Shown in pieces: positions 43,579 to 54,859 of a stretch of DNA of 64,000 bases. The translations under genes and the position numbers were made by a program. Under the pieces are notes generated by a model. That model searched no databases. It had not been told where the DNA came from and saw only the letters and a program-made list of their open reading frames with translations. Numbering within the stretch: the stretch's first letter is position 1; every line of letters begins with the position of its first letter. This DNA is from Adiantum capillus-veneris (Eukaryota; Streptophyta; Polypodiopsida; Polypodiales; Pteridaceae): assembly GCA_014529385.2 (NCBI GenBank), contig CM043957.1, positions 64,602,003 through 64,666,002 on the forward strand, in the 5' to 3' direction.

Positions 43579-45373
43579 GCGTCTGAGCCATACACACTCA
43601 ACCGTAGCTGTGAAGACTGCCGTGTACTCAGCCTCACAACTCGAAGTGGCCACAGTAGTTTGCTTCTTTCTCAACCATGATATACATGAATTGCCAAGCA
43701 TGAAACAAAAACCACTTGTGGACACTCGCGTGTCAAAACAACCAGCCCAATCTGAGTCCAAAAAAGCATGTAAGTCTGGCGGCAATGATCCCCCCTTGGG
43801 ATAAAACAAGCGAAGATATAAAGTGCCACTAAGGTAGCGGAAAATCCTCTTGACAGCCTGCCAATGCTTAAACCCTGGGCTATGCATAAATTTGCTGACT
43901 TGTGAGATTGCAAACTGAATATCTGGCCTCGTGTTGCATACATAAATGAGGCAGCCAATAGTAGTTTGGTAAAGAGTGACATCAGCAGGATCACCAACAT
44001 CATGTAGACTCAACTTCAAACCTGTTTCCATGGGAGTGGAAATAGGTTTGCAATCCTCAAGTCCAAACTTACATAGCAATGTCTCTATGTAACTTTTCTG
44101 ACACAAGGCAATACCACCATGACACTGTTTAAATTGTATACCCAAATAATGATGCAATAGCCCCAAATCTTTCATCTTGAAAGTAGCATTCAAATCAGCC
44201 TTAAATTCAGCAATATGTCTCTCATTTGGTCCAGTGATCAGCAAATCATCAACATAAAGAACCACAATGAGAAGTACATCACCCTCACGCTTTACATACA
44301 ATGTGCTTTCTGTTGGACTGTTACGAAAGCCTTGTTTGACCAAATGAGTGTCAGCTTTCTCATACCAAGCACGAGGAGATTTCTTCAACCCATACAAAGC
44401 CTTGTTACATTTGCACACTTTGTCCTCTTGTCCTTTTATGACAAAACCGTGAGGCTGCGTTACATAAACTTCCTCAAATATGTCACCATTCAAGAAAGCA
44501 GTAACAATGTTTGATTGATGTACATCCCAACCAAAATGAGATGCTAATACACATAGAAAATGCACAGTAGTCATACTACAAGTGGGAGCAAAAGTCTCTT
44601 CATAATCTATGCCTTTTTGTTGTGCATAACCCTTTGCAACAAGTCGAGCCTTATGGCAATCGATCTCACCATCCGGCTTGCGTTTCAACTTGTAAACCCA
44701 CTTCGTACCAATGGCCTTTTTGCCAGGAGGCAAAGCACATAAAGTCCATGTGTCATTCTCTATAAGTGCATCATATTCTGATTGCATGGCAGCCATCCAA
44801 TTTTCTAAATTTTGTGCTTCATCAAAAGATAGAGGCTCCTCAAAATCATGTAAACTAGACACAGCCAAAGCATAAAAATCTGATGCATAAGATGCATGGC
44901 GAGAGCCTGAACGAGTACGACTAGACAAAGGTGCATCCAATTTACTGTCACGCAAAGTGTGCACCAGCCATTTTGGCATACCTCTAGCCTGCTCATTTTC
45001 AGCCCTTTCCTCATCAAGTACATCATGTACATCTACATCAGTAATAGGCTCATCTAGAACATTTTTAGAAACCCCCATAGGCTGTACATTTTCCTCATTG
45101 GAACTTACATTCGTATTTCCACCCCTGAAAAGAGGCAACAAAGTGTCATAAATGTCTTGTGGGCTTACATTACTGTCTCTCGTACATGACAGCAAGGGCT
45201 GAACAGAATCTTCCACAAACACTACATCCCGAGAAACCAGAATACGTTTTGTTTGCGGATGATACAACCTGTAACCTTTTCTTTCAGCACTATAACCAAC
45301 AAAAATACATTTGAAAGCCTTATCATCCAATTTTCTGCACTGCACTTGTGGCACCAAAGCATATGCCAAACAG
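43579..45373 (-). pseudogene. Copia reverse transcriptase and RNase H (body)
   Basis: Reading leftward: LAYALVPQVQCRKLD, GTKWVYKLKRKPDG, IVTAFLNGDIFEEVYVTQP, ALYGLKKSPRAWYEK and the catalytic YVDDLLITG of RT_2, then the copia RNase H with DSDWAGC and SSCEAEY. It is open for almost 600 codons. It is joined to the integrase part by a frameshift in a run of seven T (about 45375-45381) and is cut at its end by the Ty3 insertion after VECVWLRR. Confidence 0.95.
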
Positions 45374-45381
45374 CCAAAAAA

Positions 45382-45707
45382 ACACGCATGTGCTCAATAG
45401 AAGGTTTTCTATCATGCCATGCTTCATATGGAGTAATAGACTGCAAAGCTTTCGTAGGACACCTGTTAAGTACATAAGTGGCACACATGATGGCCTCAAC
45501 CCAAGAAGAATGCGGCAAAGCTTGACTTTTGACCATACATCGTGCCATTTCTGTCAGTGACCTGTTTTTCCTCTCAGCAACACCATTTGGCTGAGGCGTA
45601 TAAGGCACTGTACATTGGTGTTTTATCCCACGACTAGCCAGAAATGCATTAAATTCATGAGACATATACTCCCCCCTCGATTTGAACGGAGGGTGCCCAT
45701 AGTACAT
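45382..45707 (-). pseudogene. Copia integrase, second half
   Basis: EYMSHEFNAFLASRGIKHQ, then YTPQPNGVAERKNRSL with the catalytic glutamate. It is separated from the first half by a one-base loss in a G run (about 45671-45676). Confidence 0.9.
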
Positions 45708-47587
45708 TTCGAGACATTTTCAGCCATAGCCAGAAATTGTTTGAAGCACATAAAGACTTCGGACTTCGCTTTAAGCAAAAATACCCATGCATGCCTGGAG
45801 TAATCATCAATGAAAGTCACGAAGTACAGGTAATTGCCCAAGGATGGAGTTTGCATGGGCCCACAAACATCACTATGCACAAGCTGCAACCTGCATGTGG
45901 CCCGAACTGAACCATCCTTTGGAAATTTAGAACGCTGCATCTTACCCAAAATACAGCCTTCACAAACATGTTTGACAGGTGCTTCAAGAGGTGGCAAAGA
46001 AGCAACCATATCAAATTTCTGCAAACGCAGCAAACTGGAAAAATTCAGATGACCAAAACGTGCATGCCAAAGTTTTGCATCTGAAATAGCCCTTGAATCT
46101 GCAACAGCATTTGCAAAATTTTGTCCACACTTGTCATACAAAGTGAACTTATACAACCCACAGCACAAAAGACCAGATGCAACAATTTCATCACCAAAAC
46201 TGAGATCATGAACTGTACATCTGTCATCCACAAATTTGACTACAAGTCCAAGCCTAGCAAGTGCGGATACAGACAAGAGATTCTTCTTGATCCCAGGTAC
46301 ATAAAGTGCATCAACAAGTGTGATGGAACTGCCATTAGCAACAGTGAGCACAATCTTTCCAACTCCCTGAACTGGATAAGAGGCGTTGTTGGCACAAGTG
46401 ACTGATTTCCCATGAGGGACAGACTCGAGAGAGGTAAACAATTCACGATGTGAGGTAATGTGCTGTGTAGCACCACTGTCGAAATACCACACATGTGAAT
46501 CTGCAACAACTGACAAGCATGCATCATGGACAGCAGGATTGTAAGTGCACTCTATGCTAAAAGACCATTCTACATCAACATCAGCAACATGGTCTCCTTT
46601 CACAGAAGACTCAACAATGGCTGCATTTGTAGTGGAACCAGCATTTGCAGTGGAACCACCCTCTTTCTTCTTAGCCTCTTTGGCCTTCAACTTAGGACAC
46701 GACTTGATCAAGTGATCATTGGCTTTACAATAATGGCAACGCATCTTCTTTTTGCCCTTATCACCAGAATTGCCAGACAAAGTGCTGCCAACAGAAGCAT
46801 TATGAACAGAATTTTTGCCACTCGCAGCAGAACCATAAGAAGTGGTTGCATTACTGTTACCACCCTTTCTTTGAGAAGCAATAAAAGCCTGTTCAACTGC
46901 ACACTGCCTAGTCTTGTTTTTTCTAGAAAGTGACTCTTGCAAAAGCAATGTGCATAATGCATCAAACTTGACAACTTCAGGATTTCCTTGGGTCATCAGT
47001 TTCCAAGTACTAGCAAAAGTCTGGTAGGAATCTGGTAAGGCATCAAGAACAGTCTGCACAAGGGAACTATCTGAAATGACTTCACCTGCAAAAATAAGCT
47101 GCTCATTGATATCCTTGATACTAGCAAGGAAAGTGTCCATATCATCTTCCTCATGCATAATCTTCGACTCCAGCTCTTTACGCAGCAAAGCAATTTTAGC
47201 CTCATTGCGGCTTGCATAAAGACCTTCTAAAATATCCCAAGCTTGTTTTGCAGATTTTGCTGAACGGATGTGAGGAACAATGGTGCACTTCACAGACAAC
47301 GCAATCAATGCATGAGCCTGCGCATCCTTAACATCCTAACGAGCTTGCTCTGTCGTAGGCAAAACAACTCTAACAGCTGCAATCCTTGCAGCAAGACCTG
47401 TAACATCCTCAATATCGCCTACATCCTCAGAACCAGGACGTACATCAATGCCCTGCACAATGTTCCAGACACCCTTTGACACAAGAACATGTTGCATCAT
47501 ATAAGCCCACATAGGGTAGTTGTCCCCATCCAACCTGTCCTCAGCAACAAACATCTTGAACACATCTGTGTTGTTGTTGTCAGCCAT
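45677..47587 (-). pseudogene. Copia Gag, protease and integrase first half
   Basis: ATG at 47587 (MADNNNTDVFKMFVAEDRL). Gag has a CCHC knuckle CHYCKANDHLIKSC, the protease WYFDSGATQHIT, the integrase zinc site LWHARFGHLN...CEGC and first aspartate in LVHSDVCGPM. The second is changed: LRSNRGG instead of SDRGG. A TAG at 47338-47336 interrupts gag after TTEQAR with the frame continuing unchanged. These lesions leave the element without a working polyprotein. Confidence 0.95.
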
Positions 47588-47893
47588 GGTAAATTCTGCA
47601 CCTGATGTGAAAACTGCCCGAAAATAGGAGAAACGGAGCGGGAACAACCTGTGCTATATAGCACAAACCGTAGAAGACTATAAGGCACCTGTTATGCAAA
47701 AAACGACACTGACATAAATTTTGCACAAAATGACGAAATAGCCTGCGCAGTACTGCCTGTAGTGGAAACGGAGGCCAAACTGATCCCAAAATTTTTGTCG
47801 ACCTGCAAACGCTCGCCAAAGCTCACTGAAATCAAAGAAAGTGAGCAGGTGTATGCTGGAGCAGTTGGCGACTAAGCCCGAGAGGACGTGACC

Positions 47894-47907
47894 TGCTCCG
47901 ATACCAA
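47894..47907 (-). promoter_or_regulatory. Primer-binding site of the copia element
   Basis: TTGGTATCGGAGCA on the minus strand lies at the inner edge of the 5' LTR, one base different from the usual plant TGGTATCAGAGC, which pairs with initiator methionine tRNA. Confidence 0.85.
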
Positions 47908-47908
47908 T

Positions 47909-48135
47909 TGTTGGAATTAGGTTTGCAGAGAAATACACACAGCTTGGAGAAGACGAAAGAAGCTCAAGGCACACAATAGAGAGTGTGTTACTTAGTGTGC
48001 AATGGAAAGATAGATAGCCCTAGAGTGATGGGCGTATATATAATGCACGGGGGAAAAAACCTCCTAAAGAGGGAACAAATGCCCCGACGGTCCTAGTGTG
48101 TTCACACACATCACTACCACATGTATATGGTAACA
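47909..48135 (-). repeat. 5' LTR of the copia element
   Basis: 227 bp, TATATATA at 48035-48042, flanked by ATAAT at 48136. Confidence 0.95.
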
Positions 48136-49430
48136 ATAATAAATTATTCATGAAAAAATCCAAGTGTAATACACAATAAAATAATTACAGGTGGTATATA
48201 TCAACTTAATTAGTCAATGATAGTCATGAAAAAATCCAAGTGTTAACTTTTCTTTAAAATCTCAATGCATTTATGATCTTATTAAAATGTGTAAGTTAAT
48301 ATTGCGGTAAATATGCAATCCAATATACAAAATTGAGTCATTATCATACATCATACAGTTGTTGCTTTGCCACACAATTGAAGGGGTCTTTGCCTTCAAA
48401 TATCGACATAACATTCAAACATTGAAATCAAATTTCCAAGTACTTTAATTCACAAATGCATTGATCTGTTTGGTGGATGGAAGATCTAGCTCACCATGCA
48501 TTTTGATTTTCAAATCGTGGGGGGCAAAAATATTTGTGTTGGATTCTCCTTCTAGCATTACATATGTTCTAGAACTTGCATTGCCTTCTACTTACAACTT
48601 ACAAACTTAAACAATTGTCATACATTATACAATCATTTCTTTGCAATAAACCTTGATACAATGTTCCGATTGCCTCATGACAAGCTAAAAACTTGTACTA
48701 GTCCTAGCTTCCCTCTATTGAAAGAAATTCAAGATATGAATTCCAATTCTCTTCAGCATCTAGAAGAAAAACAAATCATAGTTTGGAACAAAATACTCGC
48801 ACTTTATATCTTTGAATAAAATCTTGCTACATCTATATAACTAGATCTTCACATAAACCAAAGGAAAAATGCTTCATAAACCATTTGCACTTTGATACTC
48901 GATGTTTACTATCTAAGAAAATAATTGGCATTTACAAAAAATGTTAAATATATGCTTAATCCCAGGGAGGTCACCTAATAAAAATGTAACCTATCACGTG
49001 AGTTCAACAGAAGGGTATTTAAAGTTCTTGAAACTTACAAAAATATATATACAGAAGGGTATTGTTTTTTCAAATTTTAAAAGAACTTACAGATTTCAAA
49101 AGAAAAGGGTACATTATATTCTTAACAAAATTCACAGATAAGGGGTTTTACAAACATGTCTTGAACACACGTGATATGGTAGTTTTACACATAGTGAACC
49201 CCCCGAGTGCTTAATCTAGCTAGTTGCAATACAAAGATAATTATTTCAAACGCTTACACATCAATTCACAATAGAACGACTTACACCCAACTAATAATGA
49301 TCATACATCAATTGTTCACACTCTTATTTTGGAATTTTGAGGACTAAATACTTTTTTGTTTTTTCTAGCTTATTTCATTCTCAATAGAATATTAAACCTT
49401 AACCACAAGATAAGCAATATATGTCCCTAA
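48136..49430. other. AT-rich stretch with a fragment of the FCP1-like sequence
   Basis: About 48470-48600 matches 26800-26935 within the FCP1-like pseudogene (for example AAAATATTTGTGTTGGATTCTCCTT, given here only as the core TTTGTGTTGGATTCTCCTT). On the minus strand it reads HGELDLPSTKQ against HGESDLSFTNK. The rest is AT-rich and featureless. Confidence 0.6.
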
Positions 49431-50200
49431 TGTATATGAACCCTATGATTCCAAGGCACTAAGTTGACATATCTTCTCCCATAAATATTCTTCCATAAGT
49501 TTGGTCTGGTATTCACACACTATGACCTTGAGACCTTCAAAAAGATAGTAAGGCCAAAGAAAAAATGTTTTTGAAACACTTAAAGAGTCTTTAGGTGACC
49601 TAGAATAACCAACCTATGGTCTAAAGGCGATAGGGTGTCATGTGATATTTTATAAGATGTGTCCATAGAGAGCTAAGTGATTTGCATCCATGGGGTGGTT
49701 TAAGTGCCCCTATGGAGATTCTATGTCAGCACCCTATGGCCCTAAGGCCTTAGGGTATCCCAAATGCTCGTGGATAACTTATGTTTCCTTCTAGAATAGC
49801 CCAAATGCTTATGTGCCCTTCTAGAGACTTTATGTAATCACCCTATATCCATAAGATTTTAGGATAGCCTAAATGCTTTTGGGGGATTCTATGTGGACAC
49901 CCTATGGCCTTAAGGATGTAGAGTAGCCTATTATCTGTCCTTTTAAAGACTCTATATAGTCACCCTATATCCATAAGATTGTAAGGTAGGCCAAATGCTT
50001 TTGGGGGATTCTATGTTGACACCGTAGGGACCTAAGGCTATAGAGTAACCAAAATGTTTATATGCCCTTTTAGGGACTCGATGTAATCACCCTATGTCTA
50101 TAAGGTTGTAGGGTATCCCATTTGCTTTTGGGGGATTTTATGGCCCTATGGCCATAGGGTGCTATGTTTACAAAGAACTCTATGATCCTCAAGTCATAGG
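49430..50200. repeat. Degenerate minisatellite, block 3
   Basis: Units with CACCCTATGGCC(C)TAAGG and GATTCTATGT(T/C)(G/A)(A/G)CACC, in longer and more decayed units than blocks 1-2. Confidence 0.7.
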
Positions 50201-50519
50201 GTGTTCTTCCCAAACCTCATATGATCACTTAACTTTTAAGTATTACATAATATATCTTATGACCATATATATATGTAGAATTCTATTTGCCACAACATGT
50301 CCGCATAATATCATGTACTTAAGTCTAATTCATTTATTGTGAAAAGGCTCAAACTCACAAGTTCACATTTTTTCAAAGAAAAAATTTGAGAAAAATAACG
50401 AACCAACCATCAATGTCTTTAACATCATGGGAGGATTTGAAATGGGACAAATAAATTAAAATAACAAAAATAATAATCTAAATATCAGTAATTTAATATC
50501 ATGGGTGGCTAGCTTAACC
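50201..50519. other. AT-rich spacer
   Basis: No feature was recognised. Confidence 0.3.
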
Positions 50520-50968
50520 TGTTTCCTGTAGAATTTTTAGAATGGCCTCAGCACTTGCATTCAATGGTTCTTCAATTTCTTCTTCCTCTGAATCCTTGGA
50601 ATTGACTTTCTCTGTGGTATTCACACATGTACACCTTCTAAGATCAAGGTCTTCTTCCACTATGAAATGGCAAAGAGATTCCAATTGCGTCATTTGACAC
50701 TAGTACATGCAACTGATATCACCTTTCTCTATTTTTGTAGTGCCTCCTTACTCCCATAGCCTAGTGAGAAGATGTCTATTACTTGATCATCTTCTTTGAC
50801 ACAGATGCATTTGATTGCACGACGCACAAAAAAGTCTTTGGCCGTGGTCACAGCATCATATTCGTTGTCGTTGATGCAGAGAGTGTGCATTGGCTCCAAT
50901 AGTGACTCTTTAACACTAAAGTAGTTGGTGTACTGCCCTCCTTGACTGAAGAATGCCGGAGGTGGCAC
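50520..50968 (-). other. Possible fragment of an unknown gene
   Basis: A 79-codon frame (50968-50729, QYTNYFSVKESLLEPMHTLC...) is followed, in another frame, by an acidic piece SKDSEEEEIEEPLNASA ending in a stop near 50520. Codon content looks protein-like, but no family is recognised. It may be two exons of a decayed gene. Confidence 0.25.
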
Positions 50969-51317
50969 CGCAGGATGCTACATGTTTGAGAGAGAGGCTC
51001 AGGGAGCCGTTTGATGTCGTGAGATGTTGCACGCTTGAGAGGCGCACAGAGGGCGGAAAAGGGCAGAAAAGGTAGGCTATTCTTTCGGTGAAGGGCAGCG
51101 TGAGGTGTTGTTTGTTTGGGAGACAAGGCACAGCAAGGGCGATAGAGGGGCGCTCTTTGTTTGAGAGAGGAGGAGCTTCAAGGCATAGGGAGGGCATGTG
51201 GCAAAGGCAGCGCAAAGGAGGCGTTTGGGAGAGGCATAGGGAGTGCACACATAGGGCGTTTGGGAGAAGCACAGGGAGCACGCAGAGAGATGTGTTCAAG
51301 AGAGCAGAGTAGGGTTT

Positions 51318-51355
51318 CGAAAAGAAAGAGAGAGAGAGAGAGAAAGAAAGAGAGG

Positions 51356-51390
<35 letters not shown>
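51318..51390. repeat. (GA)n microsatellite
   Basis: A GA/GAAAGA-rich simple repeat; the leucine/serine-rich open frames across it are artefacts of the repeat. Confidence 0.9.
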
Positions 51391-51394
<4 letters not shown>

Positions 51395-51429
51395 TTAAAC
51401 AATTTTGATAATTCAAAATTCAAATTTTG

Positions 51430-52190
51430 ACTTTCAAATTTTAAACTTAAACTTCCCGCTCTCTTTTATTTTGAATTTTGAAAGGTTTAAAATCGTTCTC
51501 TTAGGGGGAGAGTCATACCAAAGGATTGGAAACTTAAAGAGCTTTCTAGAAATTTTTAAAAAAATTGGCGTCAGACTTTTTTAGTGCCCGTGTCGTCTCG
51601 CTACGAGTGGAATGACATCCATGGTCAAAATCACCGTCCCTGGAGCAAAAATCGCATACTGAAAAATACACTAAAAAGCATTCAAAATTAGAGTATTTTC
51701 ACTCGAAAAAATTGCGATATTTTTTTGTGCAATATTGATTGGGAGACTTAAAAACACATTTTGGAAAAATTTGGGGTAAGCAAAAAAAAAGAGGGTTTGC
51801 ACATGCAATTGCACACTAATTGCATGTGTTTTGAAAGTGTGAGCATACATGCAACATACACATATTTATACAAACAGTATTTAAACAACGAGGCCATATA
51901 CTAGAATGGGGTTGCAAAGATGCTGGTGCGCATTTGCAAAGAGGGTTGTAAAGGTGTACATACGCAATTTGATCACACATTCGATCATGCAACACGTCCA
52001 TACTGCCGTTTTTTTTGTCCCTTCAAAGACGTAAACATATCATATGAATGTACATTTACGGGACTACTTGAGACACGGTCTCTAGATATAATCAATGGTT
52101 GTGGATACACTAAATGACATATGATCAATCAATGTGGATGTGCCACATGGCATATCGTGCGGCTCATACATACCCTCTTATGTCCTACTG
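51430..52190. other. AT-rich spacer
   Basis: No coding, RNA or repeat feature can be supported. Confidence 0.3.
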
Positions 52191-53150
52191 GGCTCTAGCT
52201 TTCTGAAATCACTATATATAGCACCCTATGGCCCAAAGTCCATAGGATGCATATATAGTTCACCATAAAACACAAATAGACAGTACCGTCTGGTCATAAA
52301 TCCATAAGATCTATATATACTTAGCTAGAAACATCAACATATAGCATCCTATGGTCTTTGGTCCGTAGGATGTTCATATACTCATCATGAAACACCTACG
52401 TATAGAGCCCTATGGACCTAAGGCCATAGGATGTATATGTATAATCATATCAAGACACCTACATATAGCATCCTATGAATCTAAGGCCATAGGATGTATA
52501 CAGATTCATTGTGTCCCTAAGGCCAAATTATGCTATATACCCATCATGAGACAACTACATATAGTGCCCTATGGCCCTCATGCCATATGATGTATATTTA
52601 CTCAACACAAAACACCTACATAAAACATCATATGGACTAAAGGCCATATGATTCATTATACTCAACACAAAACACATACATATAGCATCCTATGGCCCTA
52701 AGGCCATAGGATGTTATATACCCATCCTGAGACAACTACATATAGTGCCCTATGGATGTCAAGCCATAGGATGTGTACATATGCTTCACGAAACACCTAC
52801 ATATATCATCCTATGGCCCTAAGGCCACATGATGTTATATACCCATCATGCGACAACTACATATAGTGCCCTATGTCCCTCGGGATATAGGAAGTGTACA
52901 TATGCATCGCGAAACACCTACATATAGCACCCTATGGCCCTAAGGCCACATGATGTTATATACCCATCATGAGACAACTACATATAGTGCCCTATGGCCC
53001 TCAGGCCATAGGATGTGTAGTGTTGCATCATGAAACACGTACATATAGCATCCTATGGCCCTAAGGCCATAGGATGTTATATACCCATCATGAGACAACT
53101 ACATATAGTGCCCTATGGCCTATGGGCCATAGGACGTGTACAGCTGCATC
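52190..53150. repeat. Minisatellite, block 4 (60-62 bp units, dimeric)
   Basis: Units of about 61 bp alternate between two types, ACCTACATATAGCATCCTATGG and ACAACTACATATAGTGCCCTATGG, giving a ~122-bp dimer. Each contains the palindrome CCTATGGCCCTAAGGCCATAGG. It is related to blocks 1-3 through this core. Confidence 0.9.
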
Positions 53151-54420
53151 ACGATGTCGAGGGGTAATTGTGCGAAAGGTGAGCTGGGAAGGCATCGGGC
53201 CCCTCGCTGTGAGAGGTGCGGGAAAAAAGGTGTAGAAGATGCAATTGACAACAATAGTATTCAAAAAAAAAAAGTTCGCCTAATTCTAGTTAATCAACAG
53301 AATCCATGATTAATCAATCATTATGGAAGCTTCAATGCTCTTTACAAGAAGAAATTTGGCTTAAATCAAGTGCTTAAATCAGGTGCTTAAACAAGAAAAC
53401 GATGAAACTCTGCTTACTCTGCCTTTACGATTCGAACGGCTAATGGTGGATTAGAAGCTTTGGCCTGGTTTAGGGAATTGGCTTAGAGTGTCGAGGATTA
53501 TGGCTTAGGAAGCGAGGTTAGAGTCCAAGCTCGGCTTATGAATTAGACAAAAATTAGGCTTAAGAGAATAGGATTAGCTCACTTACGAGAGCTTAAGAAC
53601 TTACTTAAGTGAGCTTAAGGAAACAGCTTGGCCTAAAGAGATATTAGAGTTCAAGCTCGCTTATCAGAGCAAGGGCCTCGCCTATGTTGATTCCCCGAAG
53701 AGAGATATAGAGAGCGCTCCCTCAGATGAGGAGGAGAGCTTAAGAGCTTAATTATGTGATCTTAAGAGCTTGTCAATTATCCGGAGTTTAAGAACTCCCG
53801 AGCTTGAAGATATCTGGAGAAGGAAACACCCCGATGATGAGGAGAAGGCTTGAGAGCTTAAGGAACTTGAGAGCTTGAAGGCATGAGGAGGGAGCTTCCG
53901 ATTATGTGGAGGAGGAAAATCCAAGATGATGAGGTGAAGGCATGAGGATGAGATTTAAGATCCCCGGAGTTTTAGATTATGAGGATTAAGAGCTTAAGAG
54001 CTTCCAGGAGCTAATGAGGAGGAGAGAGTAGAGCCCTAAGATGATGAGGTGAAGGAATAAATAAACCACACGTTTTCCCTTTCTTTTTATGGGTGCATGT
54101 CCCTCTTGCTAAAATTAGCTAGGCACCCATTAGCGACATCGATAATGGGTCCTAGCCCTTGATGACGTGGCAGGCCGAGGATTCACCTACACGGTTTGCG
54201 GCGGGAGTGGTACCGAAGCTGTTCGCGCTCGCGTTGTCAAGAAGTTGGCGGTCTTGCCAGGAAGGCACCGGGCCTCTTGCTGTGAGAGTTTATGAGGAAG
54301 CTCAAGGGTTATGAGAAGGAGCTAAGATGTAGATAACATAGCTTCTAGAGCTAAAGAAGAAATGTAGCCAAAGAAGCCGCTCACTTTCCCTTATAAACAC
54401 ACACGTGATGGAGAGAACTC
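53150..54420. repeat. AGCTTAAG-rich purine-biased stretch
   Basis: From about 53370 to 54080 the words GCTTAA, GAGCTTAAGAGCTTAAG and GATGAGGAGGAG recur irregularly. Similar phrases (GGAAGGCA(T/C)CGGGCC(C/T)CT and GCTGTGAGAG) stand at both ends (about 53190 and 54260). There is no open frame of note. Confidence 0.5.
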
Positions 54421-54431
54421 ATGAAAGATAG

Positions 54432-54644
54432 TCAGAACAAAACAAAAATGAAAACATCAAGATTACGATCATATCGTATCATGGGTAGGATAAAAGGGTT
54501 AATGGATGAGTTAATGATATTTAATCTTTGTTGTCCAAATAAGCTACGGATTGCTCTTTGGAACTGTAGCTTTGTGCTTACTATAATGTATATGTTTTGT
54601 CTAGCGATTGGGATTAGTCGTGAGTACAAATCCTCTTGATTCAT
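54432..54644 (-). CDS. Small ORF related to Ty3 leader ORFs (copy C)
   Basis: 70 codons, MNQEDLYSRLIPI, with RSLFGQQRLNI and a C-terminal LDVFIFVLF-stop. It has I20 and V22 in the same places as the Ty3 leader ORFs. Its ATG overlaps the stop of copy B as ATGA. No gag sequence follows on the left, so this is either a remnant of another Ty3 leader or an independent gene pair. Confidence 0.45.
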   Translation of the reverse strand: MNQEDLYSRLIPIARQNIYIIVSTKLQFQRAIRSLFGQQRLNIINSSINPFILPMIRYDRNLDVFIFVLF

Positions 54645-54853
54645 AATAAAATAACCACGTTCACATCAAAAGAGAATTCATAGTCAATAATAGGTAGTAT
54701 GATGGGATCTGGTGAGAGAAGTACTTCGTTGAGCCTTTCAGGACCAAATAGAAACACTATGCGTTGCTGAAAGTGAATCTTCCGGCTAATCAAAATATTG
54801 ACCCTAATAGATTTCACTTGTGCACATAATTGTTTCCCGCAAGAAGGTACCCA
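54641..54853 (-). CDS. Small ORF related to Ty3 leader ORFs (copy B)
   Basis: An open stretch without an ATG near its start: SIRVNILISRKIHFQQRIVF, then FGPERLNEVL and the end FDVNVVILL-stop. It is the closest relative of 15362-15580 (SRKIFFQQRIVFMFGPRRL). It is probably a decayed or alternatively started copy. Confidence 0.45.
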   Translation of the reverse strand, partial: WVPSCGKQLCAQVKSIRVNILISRKIHFQQRIVFLFGPERLNEVLLSPDPIILPIIDYEFSFDVNVVILL

Positions 54854-54859
54854 TTACAT

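Larger units (their letters stand above)
33969..48135 (-). mobile_element. Ty1/copia retrotransposon, interrupted by a Ty3 element
   Basis: LTRs at 33969-34195 (3') and 47909-48135 (5'), 227 bp each, have TG...CA ends. The 5-bp target duplication is ATAAT (33964-33968 and 48136-48140). The LTRs differ at about 11 positions. The element reads leftward: primer site, gag, protease, integrase, RT, RNase H. Its RNase H is split, with the left tail at 34271-34383 and the body ending at 43579. The Ty3 sequence between them is a later insertion followed by a deletion. Confidence 0.95.

Noticed and set aside
50916-51416. 166-codon Leu/Ser-rich frame resembling a signal or membrane segment
   Set aside because: The hydrophobic part is the translation of a (GA)n/(CT)n microsatellite.
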